From NCBI RefSeq assembly GCF_022539665.2, contig NC_081334.1, positions 2,108,001-2,172,000 of the forward strand: DNA of 64,000 nt. The letters run 5' to 3'. Made by a program: the position numbers and the translations under genes. Origin of the DNA: Daphnia carinata. Lineage: Eukaryota > Arthropoda > Branchiopoda > Diplostraca > Daphniidae. Of the stretch, positions 12,428 through 23,503 are shown piece after piece; position 1 is the first letter of the stretch; every line of letters begins with the position of its first letter. The notes under the pieces are model-generated. The model did not search any database. It saw only the letters and a list, made by a program, of their open reading frames with translations, and had not been told where the DNA came from.

Positions 12428-13375
12428 TTAGCTAGTCCCAACAAATTCTGTTTCAGAGGCTGGGTAGTTGGGTTCAGGTGATTCCCAAAACGAAGATTGA
12501 ACGTTAATTGCTAAATGGCTGGGGAAATAATGAAGACTAAGATCGTTGAAAATGTCAAGGAAGTGGAAATTATTGGGCACTGGCACTTCTTCGACGATTT
12601 CTTGGGACTGTAGCAGATAGTGATAGCTTTTCAAGAAACGAAAGGGTGTATCAAGTCGAATTTTTTCAAAGCTGTTGGAATACAGAATGCAGTGCTCAAT
12701 GTGTTTTGGGTTCCAGTTGGTGTAAAGGAGGTTATTGCTAAGTTCCTTTGGACAATGAGGGAAGACAAACAAAGTGCAACCACCAGATAAAACTGGTTTT
12801 CTTTTTCCTTCACAATTGTTTGGTGATAATTTCAATTTTAACTCTTTGATGATATTTTCCTCGACTGAACCAAAGACAGGATCAAATACTTCTACAGGGC
12901 AGTGAAACTGTTCTCCCAATAGTAGTAGTAATCCCAGCTGGTGTTGGGCTACCTTACATGATGATATACGTCCAAGTCCAAAACAAACTATTTCTGCAAG
13001 AGATTTGTCAGGTTCCTTTGTAATACCAGCTAAAACTGTTATGAAGCTATTATAGAAGCTTGAAGACTCAACATCTCTTTTGGCTTTTAAAATGCTCCTA
13101 GTAGATAAAATTTCTAAATATTTATATTTAACATTAAGATGGAACAATTCAAAATTTACTTTAAACAAGCATCCAGTTCAACAGATTCAGCCACAAGTGT
13201 TGTGAGAGGGCAAGTGTTCAATAAACGTTTTGCTTTGGCAGATTTCTTCTTTGTTACCACAACAAATCCTTCAGAATCTGCAGGGAGGAAAAGACATAAA
13301 TGTTACATTTAGAAACCAAAATCTTGGCATTTGAAATGCTTACCTAATAGGCTTACCGATAGTGGAATTCCCCAT
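12428..13375 (-). CDS. SRRD: SRR1-like protein (SRRD family)
   Basis: SRR1-domain protein. Plant SRR1 acts in clock and light signalling; animal SRRD function is poorly known. Exons in transcript order: 13375-13357 (19 nt, six codons plus one base), 13277-13160, 13097-12428; total 268 residues. A 62-bp intron (13159-13098) resolves an apparent frameshift: the upstream frame ends in LDACLK and resumes at SILKAKRDVE. Family landmarks are EIVCFGLGRISSCKVAQHQL, VFDPVFG, NNLLYTNWNP and DIFNDLSLHYFP. The N-terminal EGFVVVTKKK also fits the family. It is head-to-head with ARFGAP1. Confidence 0.88.
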
Positions 13376-14084
13376 TTCGCCAAATAGCTGATATTTCGAT
13401 AAACGTGCAGGCGAATGACTGCAGTGTCACGCCGAAGTTGGTTTTGCTATAGAAACATTTCTAACAATAAACAAATGGCAAAATAACAGCGTAAAGTAGA
13501 CAAAAAAGCAAAAAAAAAAAACAAAAAAAAAAACAAAGCACCAAGTAATTTCTGAACTTAAACTTAATTATTTAGCGAGAGCTTTTTAGGAGGATATGGC
13601 CCTTTACCTGGTCTACAAAGTTCACAAAAAAAATTATATCAAATCAGTTTGATCTTCCACAACTTATTTTACTAAATTGATCGGACTATCTCTTCTCTTT
13701 TAGGCTCTATATGTTTACAGTAGTGTACAAGAGATGGCGCTGGCTAATGGATTATCGTTCAAATTCCTCTTACTTTAAATCAATGATAATTGATAAAACT
13801 CTATTCCCCAGCAAGAAAAAAAAATATTACCATATAACGAAGTTATTTCCTAATCTGTCGAGTACGAAGGTTATTTTACTGCAATTGATTTATTCAAGAA
13901 TGCAGGAAAAGCCATCGTGCCACCCTCTAGATAGAGCAGTCGTCGTGTTGCTCGATGATGGTTTGACACATCATCCCAAAATTGGCACAACCTGGCGCTC
14001 GGATATTACAGTCTTTTCTTTTAATCCAGTATAAACCTGCGAGGCTGTTTTCTTATTAGCGAGAAGTAAACGTACGCTTTTTTC
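13376..14084. promoter_or_regulatory. Divergent promoter region SRR1-like / ARFGAP1
   Basis: A 709-bp interval between divergent start codons. It contains AGATGGCGC at 13732-13740, which matches the Drosophila CTCF core consensus as I recall it. A 107-codon plus-strand frame at 13711-14034 has no recognisable features and is not called as a gene. Confidence 0.4.
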
Positions 14085-16211
14085 ATGGCAAGTCCAAGAA
14101 CTCGAAGAGTTTTACAGGAAATCCGACCAAAAGATGAAAATAGTGTAAGATTTTTTCTTTTTTATGTTGTGTTCTAGTGCGGAATCAACGTCTAACGTAA
14201 TTTGTACTTTCTATATATTTTCCTTCAAAGACATGTTTTGAGTGTGGTGTTCACAATCCACAATGGGCTTCTGTTACATATGGAATATGGATCTGTTTGG
14301 AATGCTCAGGCAAACACAGAGGGCTAGGTGTGCATTTGTCATTTGTAAGATCAATCACCATGGACAAGTGGAAAGATACTGAATTAGAAAAGATGAAAGT
14401 TGGTGGAAATTTGAATGCTAGACTATTCTTTGAGACCCAAATGGATTGGAACCCTTCTATGCCACTTGCACAAAGATACAACACTAAAGCAGCTGCTCTT
14501 TACAGAGACAAAATTTCTGCTTTGGCTGCAGGCCGAACATGGAACATAGAAGCATCTGAAGCAAAAAATTATGAAGCAAGCAATATTTCCCGAAGTCCTT
14601 CTGTATACAATGCCAGTTCACAGTAAGAAGGTTATGTTATATGATGAAGAAAGAAATAAGGATATTCTTGTATTAGGTATGAATCTAAAACTAACCGAAG
14701 CCTTCACAACAGCTCTTCTACACCAAACTTTGAATCTGGTCAAAATCTGTATTCAGAATCTGTGTCAGGAACATCAGGTGGATATCAGAACTTTAAGGAT
14801 CAGAAGGAAGCATTTTTTTCTAAGAAACAATTGGAAAATTTTTGGCGTCCTGAGTAAGTATTTCTTTCACATAATTTAGTTTTGCATCATCAGAGAATAA
14901 CAATCCCTTTTCTTTAGCAACCTACCCCCATCACAAGGTATAGAACAGATGAACGTCTCTATATTCATTAAACATGACACAAGATTTTGCTTGATTTTCA
15001 AGGGGGAAAATATTCAGGTTTTGGAAACTCTGCATACACTCCCTCTCGGAGTTCAAGCACGGAAGTTTATGATTCTCTTGCCACCGTATGTAATTTTAAT
15101 TTATAAATTTATTCAATTCTATTTCAATCCACTTTTTTTAAATTTTAACTAATAGTATTTATTCTTGGCTTGCTAGGGGTGGTCAATGTTTTCTGTTGGA
15201 GCCTCTAAACTAGCCGAAAGTGCGCTAAAATTTGGAGAAATTGCCTCGCAGAAAGTTGTTCAGGTTTCAGAAACAGTCGGAGAAAAGGTTATATAATCTT
15301 TTTTTTTCTCGTTATTTTGTGGACAAGGATATTTAGTATTGTAGATCATTTAATAAGGTTTCATTTAATAATAGTGGATATTCATATAACAGGTTTATTA
15401 TATAAAAATTTACTACGTTTTTCTTTGGTTGGGGACGATTACCTTCTTCACCGTAGAAACGTTTTGATCCCTTGCACTACAACGAATGTCTTAAATTTGT
15501 TTGTCCATGCCCGTTTGCTTGTTATAGGTAAAAGAAGGAAGACTTTTGGATGATGTAGCATCATCCGTGACAAATGTTGCCACAAAGGTTAGTGGAAAGT
15601 TTTTCTTCTATTAGTAGCTAACAGCTTCTGTACTGATGTATATTGAACAACTCTTAACAAGCACCATTTATTGCAAACAATGGATCATAGGTTACCGAAA
15701 TGAGTCGTAAAGGCTGGGCGAATGTTACCTCTGCGCGTAGTGACTATGACGAGCCACCTCGCATTTCGGGTGAAAGGTCATCGCTTCTATCTGGAAATGG
15801 GAGCGGAGCGGGATATGCACCATTATCTGGTGGATGGTAATATTTTGCGAAGTTATTTAATCCTATTTATGAAAACCCGTTCTTCATATTTGTAGTTCTC
15901 CCGGCTACCAAGAGAATTCTTTCGCGCCACCTACTGTAAGCCAAGGATTCAAAGGGATTGGCACTGACGAGTATTTCTCAAACAGTGGTAATGCAGAGGA
16001 CTCTGGTGAATGGGTCTGGTCGAATGCCGCGGGAAGTAAGGACAACACTGAAAGCAAAAATGTTGCCAGAAAGGGATCAAGTAACGAAATTAGCGACAAT
16101 TTACTAATTGATTTTGGAGATAAAAAGGGTACTAAAAGTTCCACTAGTGCTGTATCTGCAACCAAAACTAAAACTGCAGAAGAAGAGGCATGGGATATGT
16201 TGAATAGTTGA
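14085..16211 (+). CDS. ARFGAP1: ADP-ribosylation factor GTPase-activating protein 1 (ArfGAP1)
   Basis: GTPase-activating protein for Arf1 on Golgi COPI membranes. Exons: 14085-14144, 14231-14622, 14677-14853, 14918-14937 (20-nt microexon), 15003-15085, 15177-15287, 15528-15587, 15691-15836, 15896-16211; total 454 residues. The ArfGAP zinc finger is complete (CFECG ... WICLECSG), with the Arg finger in [14 protein letters not shown]. Downstream blocks [31 protein letters not shown] and the amphipathic [20 protein letters not shown] segment correspond to the curvature-sensing ALPS region. The tail ends [10 protein letters not shown]. It converges with ITPA. Confidence 0.95.
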
Positions 16212-16423
16212 GTTTGCTTCATATATTTAGTTGCATTCCATTACCCTTTTTGCTATTTAGCAGCATTGTCTCAAAAGATGCTTTTCATTGAATGTTTTTT
16301 AATGTTAGGTTAAGTTATCTGTAAGTTAACCTTCACCTAATTCATATAATGGGATGGCCTAGATAATATCTTGGCAAAGTTTAAACTCAACAACAAGTGA
16401 AAAATATATTGCTTATGAAAGGA

Positions 16424-17264
16424 TTAAAAGGATACGTCTGTTTTATCACATTTCATCTGGATGTTACTGAAATGGTTTTTCATTGCATTCAGTGCTTTAC
16501 TGCGGTGTGATATAGAATTTTTAATATCTTTCTCCATTTCAGCATAAGTTAAGGTGAATCCATTTGGTTGAAAACAGGCCTATGTCATGTTACAAAAACA
16601 AATTGGTATCCAGATTTCAAATTGCATGATTAAAATAAACTTACATCCCAGCCAAAATCTTGGGGTCCCCTAGGATGAACAATTATACCTTCTGTCTTTC
16701 CACGGAAAATATGAATTGTTTCATCTACACCTTCGGAATAGGCAAACAGACATAACGCATAGGCAGATTTATCCTCCCAGCCTGACAGAAGATTGGCAAG
16801 ACCAGAAGGGCCAATTTTAGCAAGAAACCATTTTACATAGGGCCCTATTGATAGAAATCAATGTGCAAATGATACAAATAAAGCATTGCTAATGAGAAAT
16901 TCATTGAACTTTATTTAGTAATCATTATTCAAGTACCTGGCAACCCTTTAAGAGCATTAAAGCAAAGACAGGTGTCTTCCACAAGTGTGGGTCCCCTGGT
17001 TACTCTGATGGCAGAAAGACACTTTTCTCTAACAATATAATCAGGGTCAGCACCTTGATATTCTGGCAAATCAAGGTCTTGGCTAACCACCTGTAATAAC
17101 AAATCAAGCATGGTTATCAGCATAAATTACAGGTGGTGCATAATGCGACTTGCGAAATGAAAGTTTGAAAATACCTTAAATAAAGTATTTGATCCTAGTA
17201 TAGCTGTTACTTCTTCCAACTTCTTGACATTTCCAGTGACGAACGTTATCGGTCTTAGAGACAT
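16424..17264 (-). CDS. ITPA: Inosine triphosphate pyrophosphatase (ITPA / HAM1 family)
   Basis: Hydrolyses ITP, dITP and XTP to monophosphates, cleansing the nucleotide pool. Exons in transcript order: 17264-17175, 17090-16937, 16844-16645, 16579-16424; total 199 residues, the family's usual size. Motifs: [12 protein letters not shown] (substrate-binding SxxNxKK-type loop), [57 protein letters not shown] and SHRSKAL. The start codon lies only 11 bp from the start of a plus-strand ORF. Confidence 0.96.
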
Positions 17265-17275
17265 TTTAACAGAAA

Positions 17276-17605
17276 ATGGGACCCAACAGGCAAGGTTACC
17301 TCGTCACCAAAAATATTTCACCCCAAAGGAGTAAGGAAGTACAGAGCGTTTTCACGGGTAGCAATCGATCCCCATTACCTACGACCCGTTATACCGCAAC
17401 GAATTACCCGAAAAATGGCAAATCGGTTGGATTTGGTAAGGAACCACTTCCATTCCACACAACTGAAGAGCAGAAAATGCGTTTGTCTCATTTCCACATC
17501 AATTTCCGCGACATACCATTTCACGCTCCAAGTACACGAAATGCTCAGTCCATGCGGAAAAATTGGGTCCGTCAATTTTTAAATTGTGCCGAAAGTTGTC
17601 TGTAA
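17276..17605 (+). CDS. Uncharacterised 109-aa ORF upstream of OSGEP
   Basis: A continuous 110-codon frame, including stop, between the divergent ITPA start (17264) and the OSGEP start (17637). The product is basic, rich in Ser, Arg, Asn and Pro, with no signal peptide, membrane segment or known motif, and I do not recognise a family. Its stop is 31 nt before the OSGEP ATG with no visible promoter between, so both frames may share one mRNA. Alternatively it is a long non-translated leader. Its composition looks protein-like but that is not proof. Confidence 0.45.
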   Translation: MGPNRQGYLVTKNISPQRSKEVQSVFTGSNRSPLPTTRYTATNYPKNGKSVGFGKEPLPFHTTEEQKMRLSHFHINFRDIPFHAPSTRNAQSMRKNWVRQFLNCAESCL

Positions 17606-17636
17606 ACGTGCTTTCATTAATATTAATACGTCAGAA

Positions 17637-19056
17637 ATGGTTGTTTCGATAGGCTTCGAAGGTAGTGCGAATAAACTTGGAATTGGCATAGTTAGAGATG
17701 GAATTGTTTTAGCAAATCCGAGACGAACTTTTATTACACCACCAGGAGAAGGTTAGATTCAAATAAAAATGAGTTCACAGAAGGATTTAATTACCTTTTA
17801 ACATAGGATTTAAACCTGTTGATACTGCAAATCATCATCAGTTGAATATTGTTCTTTTGCTTAAGGAAGCATTAGATGAAGCCAAGGTCTGTGTTTTAGA
17901 ATTCCATAATGAATAGAACATGTTATTTTGGATTGTGATAAATATTATATTATTTTATTTTTTAAATTCAGATTGATCCTCAAGAAATAGATGTTGTGTG
18001 CTATACCAAAGGTCCTGGCCTTGGGTCACCATTAGTATCTGTAGCTGTGTTTGCAAGAACAGTTTCACAATTATGGGGGAAACCAATCATTGGTGTTAAT
18101 CACTGCATTGGGCGTACTATTTTCTTAACTAAGAACAATGGTTTGCTATGAGAAACTGAATCTGTATTCATTGATTACAGATATCGAAATGGCAAGATTG
18201 ATAACTGGTGCCCAGAATCCAATTGTTCTGTATGTCAGTGGAGGAAATACGCAAATAATTGCCTATTCCCAAAAACGATATAGAATATTTGGAGAGACAG
18301 TGGATATTGCTGTTGGAAATTGCTTAGACCGATTTGCCAGACTTCTAAAGCTACCAAACCATCCAAGTCCGGGACACAATATTGAACAGTTGGCAAAGAA
18401 TGGGAAAATTTATGTCCCGTTGCCATATGTTGTCAAAGGAATGGACATGTCTTTTTCTGGTGTCCTGACATACATAGAAGATTTTGCGACTACGCTACAA
18501 GAGTATACTGTCGAAGACTTATGCTTTTCACTGCAAGAAACCGTTTTCGCCATGGTATGAATAGTCTAACTCAAGCGTAACAACTAAAAAGGAACATTAA
18601 TTCAAGTTTGTTGTTACTATTTTCTGGCAGCTTGTGGAAACAACTGAAAGAGCTATGGCACATTGTGGCGCTCAAGAAGTTTTAATATGCGGGGGTGTCG
18701 GCTGTAGGTTCACTTAACTATACAATTCCTGGTCCTAGTTAACTTCCTTTTGTTGTAACTAGGCAATATTCGACTGCAGGAAATGATGTCAGAAATGTGC
18801 AAAGAAAGAGGGGCAAAGGTTATAAACTGTTGATACAGGAAATGAACTACCATAAGTAACATTCTATCATTATTTTCTCAAACCGTTTTAGGTCTTTGCA
18901 ACTGATGAAAGATTTTGTATTGACAACGGGGCCATGATAGCTCATGCTGGAGCTGAAATGTTTAGAGTCGGTGTTGTTACTTCTTGGGAAGATACATTTT
19001 GCACACAACGTTACAGAACAGATGAAGTAGACGTAAAATGGAGAAATGACGTTTAA
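17637..19056 (+). CDS. OSGEP: tRNA N6-adenosine threonylcarbamoyltransferase OSGEP (Kae1)
   Basis: Catalytic subunit of the KEOPS complex; forms t6A at position 37 of ANN-decoding tRNAs. Exons: 17637-17751, 17807-17886, 17972-18113, 18181-18554, 18631-18703, 18763-18818, 18892-19056; total 334 residues (human 335). The ASKHA fold motifs are clear: [16 protein letters not shown], the metal-site [68 protein letters not shown] and [16 protein letters not shown]. Exon 5 ends at 18703 (donor GTAGGT), splitting the Cys codon of GGVGCN. Confidence 0.97.
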
Positions 19057-19089
19057 CATTGACAGTGTTGCTAATAATATACTAATAAT

Positions 19090-19095
19090 AATAAA
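19090..19095 (+). terminator. Polyadenylation signal of OSGEP
   Basis: AATAAA 34 bp after the OSGEP stop codon. Confidence 0.55.
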
Positions 19096-19572
19096 CTAGT
19101 TGCATTAGTATTGTTTCACAAACATTATACTCGTTGCATACAGTGCTTGTTCTCTGCCATGTATATCTTTTAGGCAACGGAAAGGATATGACCAGGAAGT
19201 TTGTACGCCTCTTGCAAGAAAAACGGTTTTTGAATTTATTCATTCTTAATATTGGCAAGTACAAAAATTACTGCGTTAGCAGTGAAATTGTACATCTAAA
19301 CGTATAGATAGGACTTGGCCCCTCATAGATCGGAGAACTTTTTCGTCGATTCGGCTCAAAGTTTATTTTCTTCGATGCAGGGATTGCGATGTTAGGTGTG
19401 GAGATTGCGGTGCTCAGTGCTGTCCAGCGGCAATTTCCACAATAATTTCCAAGCAATACCATTCCACGCTCCAAGTTTAAGATGTCGGTAAACACACTTG
19501 GTCCTATATGTAGAGTAGAGAGGCTACCAATCGATAAAATTTAACTATCAAAGAAATAAACAACGAAATCAC

Positions 19573-19683
19573 CTGGCTTGTTGGCTCAAGTAAAATATTC
19601 TTTGATGCACGTTTTTCTAGTTTGCTTAAACAGGAGTTAGATTCGGCCACCAATGTAGACAATGCAATAACTTGAATAGACAT
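19573..19683 (-). CDS. Possible first coding exon of a small minus-strand gene
   Basis: A 37-codon frame starting MSIQVIALST ends at a usable donor (CAG|GTGATT). The nearest downstream acceptor would add only eight codons before a stop, giving a 45-residue product I do not recognise. Its ATG lies 27 bp from the divergent mTERF start, which fits a shared promoter. The alternative is a chance frame in the mTERF promoter. Confidence 0.25.
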
Positions 19684-19710
19684 CACAGAGGAAACACTGA
19701 ACTCGATAGA

Positions 19711-21385
19711 ATGAATCTGAGATTGCTGCTACCACGTTTTTTTCTTCATTCGAAAAGTTGTTTTACAGTTCTAAACTTTCAAGACGCCATATTCAAAAAG
19801 AGTAATTACTGGAAAGTAGCCTTGTCTCAAAGGATACACACAAATGTCCGAAAAGATGTTTTTGTGCGCCAAATCTCCACAAGTTACCAGTCATTACAGG
19901 ATAAAACAGAAAAATCCCTTTGCCTCACCAAAGGTGATGAAAGCTATTTTGATTTCAAAGAACTGGAATGCAATTCAAGGTAACATTATATCTTGAACTA
20001 TGGCTAAAATATGAACTTAAATTTGTATACTAATCCAGCGCAGAGCAAAGAATGGGGCATTTTATGGCATTAATGTGTGAAGTGTTTAAGCTATCAGAAG
20101 AAGAAGCAGAAGACATTGTAGAATGCTACCCATTTTTGTGGAAAGAATTCTTTCATAAATCCTTTACCCACTTAAAATCAATGGGATTAGTAAAGACAAC
20201 GTTTATGCAGTATCCATGGCTTATTTCCATGTCTCCTGGTACATCTGGCACCTATTTATAACTAAATCAACTTAAAATATATCAGTTGTTTTTTCACATC
20301 TTAGAGGAAATTGATTCAAAACTTCAAATAGTATCAGCATCCTTTCCTGACATGGGAGATGTGAACACCTGTGCATGTCTTTTGAAGTATCCAAATGAAA
20401 AAATTGATATGCTTGTCTCTAATTGGAAAAAGGAGGCGGTGGAATTTGAACAACCATCGAAATTTCATTTTCTGGCGCATGCTTTAAAGGTTGTCACAGC
20501 CATTTTTTTTGTTACGTCAGTTCTAAATGGAGTTGATAATATTTCCTTTTCAGGTTCCTATAGGAAAAATTATGAACCAGCTAGAAACTAAAAGCTTCCT
20601 TTTGAGTTTATCTTACTCAAGAATTCAGGAAGGAGTAAATATTTGTCTAGGTATGTTGATAATGAGGTTTTTTGCTAGCAATTCATGGTGAATCTGAGCA
20701 CATTCTAGATGCCGGAGTTCAGAGGGAGGCTGTTTTAAACGATCTATGGGTATTGCGTAACCGTCCCATAAAGATACGGAACAGAATCGATACTCTATTG
20801 CAATCCAAGATTCCTGTTAAACCATGGGTTCTAAGAGCACGAATTCAGTCGTTTAAGACGTAAGTCGATGGCTTGTAACTCACATAATTTACTATTATAA
20901 TTATTTTTATTATTGAAGAAACAAAATTGCTTCACATTTTCTTATAGCTATATTGAAGAATATTGGGAAGAGAAGGAGGACATGGAATATGATAATAATT
21001 TATCTTCATACTTGATGACACGGTTAAAATGTGAGCTTTCAGTTGTTGAAAGGATGATGAAAGTTTTTCCCAATTTACAGCGGGCAACAATACGGAAGGT
21101 AAAGCCGAATATCGACTACCTGTTGGTAGGTAAGAAATCAACTTTGTTCAACACTGCAATGTTAAAAACTAAAATAACGGTGGTAACTCCTCTTTTTTCA
21201 CAGAGAAATGTATAGATCCCAGCCTCGTTATCATGACTCCGCGAATTTTATGTCAAAAACTTCACACCGTGAAAGACCGCATAGAGAGATTGGAAACAAA
21301 CGGTATTCAATACTCTTCGCTATGGATGGTAGGCAGGAGTCCGCGTGAATTCGATGATTTTGTAAAGCGATGGAAGACCAAATAA
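19711..21385 (+). CDS. mTERF-family mitochondrial transcription termination/regulation factor
   Basis: Helical mTERF-repeat protein, expected in the mitochondrial matrix, binding mtDNA or rRNA. Exons: 19711-19979, 20039-20238, 20305-20489, 20554-20650, 20679-20859, 20948-21129, 21204-21385; total 431 residues. The basic, Arg/Phe-rich N-terminus (MNLRLLLPRFFLHS) looks like a mitochondrial presequence. Several mTERF-like repeats follow (YPFLWKEF ... LKSMG, YPWLISMSP, VFPNLQ, LQSKIPVKPWVLRARI). Arthropods have several paralogues (mTERF, mTERF3, mTERF5); the mTERF5 group is my best guess but not proven. Confidence 0.75.
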
Positions 21386-21483
21386 GATGAATTAAACCGA
21401 TGGTCGTGTAAGTCACAATAAGAATCTTTAGTAACTAAACGGGTGGGCGGTATATATGTGTTAGAAAGGCTGTTATTAGGACG

Positions 21484-22470
21484 TCAACTGCTTATCGCCG
21501 GCTCGACAAGAGTACTTTGGAGGAAAAAACCATTATCTAAAACATTTCTGATGATAGAAAGTAAACGTATAGTTTTATTAATAGCTGGAGAAATGACGTC
21601 TTGAGTCAATTGAAGCTTCGTCAGTTTAAAACTCGGATTCTGGAGAGACGCATTTAACACGGATATCACATAGTCGAAGCAGTTGTTAAATGAGTCATCA
21701 TACCTGGATACAGAGTAGCAGGTTTGTTTAACAACAAAGAAAAAAAAGTACATCATTCTTTGATGCTGTGTATATCCAATCATACCTGTCTGGAGCCCAA
21801 ATATCCATGAACTTGGTAGTCTCCAGAATTTTATCTAGATCCTTAAATCTGTAAGGAAGTGCAGAAAGACTGATGGAAAGAAAATTTGTCCAATTCAAAT
21901 GTGAACTGGCACTAGAAGAGGTTATTCCATTTTCATTGAATTCAAAAATCATGCTCTTTGAGTTGGAGAGTGCTATGTGCAACAAATCACCTCGTTTGAA
22001 ATCCCTGTTTACAATAAAATCTGTTTTACAATTTTCATAAAAATATATAATCAAGAATTTTCTTTTATCAACATAAATGTGACCATGTAATATGCAGGCC
22101 ACCTTATTATATGGAGTGCAAACCTTGTGAAACTCCCAAATGTTGGCTTTATTAACAGGCTAAAGTTGTTTGGTTCACACGTCAGGGGACTTGGTATTCT
22201 GGATTAGAAAAAATATATATACATACATATTTATCTGTTCAACAGTATACCTTGGCCTAGTATGTCTGTTTCTCGAACTTAAAAGAGATAAATGTACGGT
22301 GTGCTGCTTACAAGGAATGAAGAAAGTTTTTACCGAAAAGGTGGTATTGTCATGTCTGTGCCAGACAAATCACTTCTGCATACAGGACAACTGAATGGTA
22401 TCGTGAAGCAGAATACGTTCACTTTCTCACAGTGCTGAAAACATAATAAAGTGTCAGGCGACGACGACAT
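21484..22470 (-). CDS. MKRN2OS: MKRN2OS-like protein (C3orf83 family)
   Basis: Conserved animal protein of unknown function. Exons in transcript order: 22470-22334, 22159-22124, 22004-21786, 21703-21484; total 203 residues. The N-terminus carries a Cys/His pattern (CFQHCEKVNVFCF ... CPVC) matching the family start. Then come KPTFGSF, DLLHIALSNS and, towards the end, MDIWAPDRYDDSFNNCFDYV, which fits the vertebrate WLPHRYEE...CYSYAL block. The paired CxxC-like cysteines suggest a small metal site (inference). Its stop is 98 bp from the convergent mTERF stop. Confidence 0.75.
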
Positions 22471-23503
22471 AATATAATTTTTGTTTGTTTGCGTGATATC
22501 GGGTTCACGCAACAACAGCTAACGATCAAAGCCAAGCATATACTACAAGTATGTAACACAATAAAACATCAAGCGGACGATATAACTAAAATTCGGGAAA
22601 TGCTAAAGCAATGGCTTTTTGTATTGCAATGCCAGTAATCCATTTTGGTTCGCTCAGTCAATATACTAACGAAAACAGGAGAAATGTCAATGTAAGCGTA
22701 GAAAGATTAAAGAATTTTCCTCCATGCTGTTCGTTTTCTATTTGAAAGAAATTTCGTTATATGTTCTGGGAACGCGGGGATTCATCTTGCCCGTGTGAAG
22801 TCCACTAGCCTATACAATCTCGGTGGTTCTTATCTGTCTATGCGTATGTCGTAAGCGGAAATGGCAACGTCTGCTTTGTCAGAGCAGCTGGCTTTCGTTC
22901 CAACTTTCACAGTCATTTCCAACCGTGAAAATTATAAGGTTAGGTTACTCACAGATCTCTACAAGTCATTCTCAGTTTTAGCCAAGTTTGCAGAGGTAAT
23001 TACGAATAATTTTGTTAAACCGTATCTGTTGTACATTACGTTTTTACAGTATTACTAGTTACAGATTAGATAAGTTCTTTTTTTTTTTTTGCTTTTGAGA
23101 CTGAGGTATAACGACTTCATTGAATATGTCAGTGTGACGGTTACGAAATTATTTCCTTAAAATTATAGAAAATTCCTACAGTTGAAAGGGTTATAATTAA
23201 ACTTGAGTAATTTCTCTTGTCGATTTTTCTTTTGAAAAACAAAAAAATGGCTGAAAACAGATGTTGCAATGAAATATTGCTAGCATAGCCCTGACTTGCA
23301 CAAGATTATGTTCCTTATCACTAAGTGGACATATTTTCTGTTTGGGCAACATCAAAAAAAGATAATAGAGGGATATTCAATTTAAAGCACTTATGCTTCT
23401 TTTTAAAGTCTCATCCTCTTTCACCATTCAGGAAGCGAGTAAAGCAATTATTATTCTGTGGGCTGCACCAAAATAGAAGTTTCGACAACCATCATAGTAC
23501 AAA
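22471..23503. promoter_or_regulatory. Divergent spacer between MKRN2OS-like and tetraspanin genes
   Basis: About 1 kb. A short frame starting at 22861 (MATSALSEQL) ends at a possible donor (AAG|GTTAGG, 22938). An acceptor-like TAG at about 23475 precedes the tetraspanin start. These could be 5' leader exons, but no coding continuity was found. Confidence 0.35.

Noticed and set aside
12790-13168. SRR1-like gene considered a frameshifted pseudogene
   Set aside because: A 62-bp GT-AG intron with correct phase removes the apparent frameshift and restores the family sequence.
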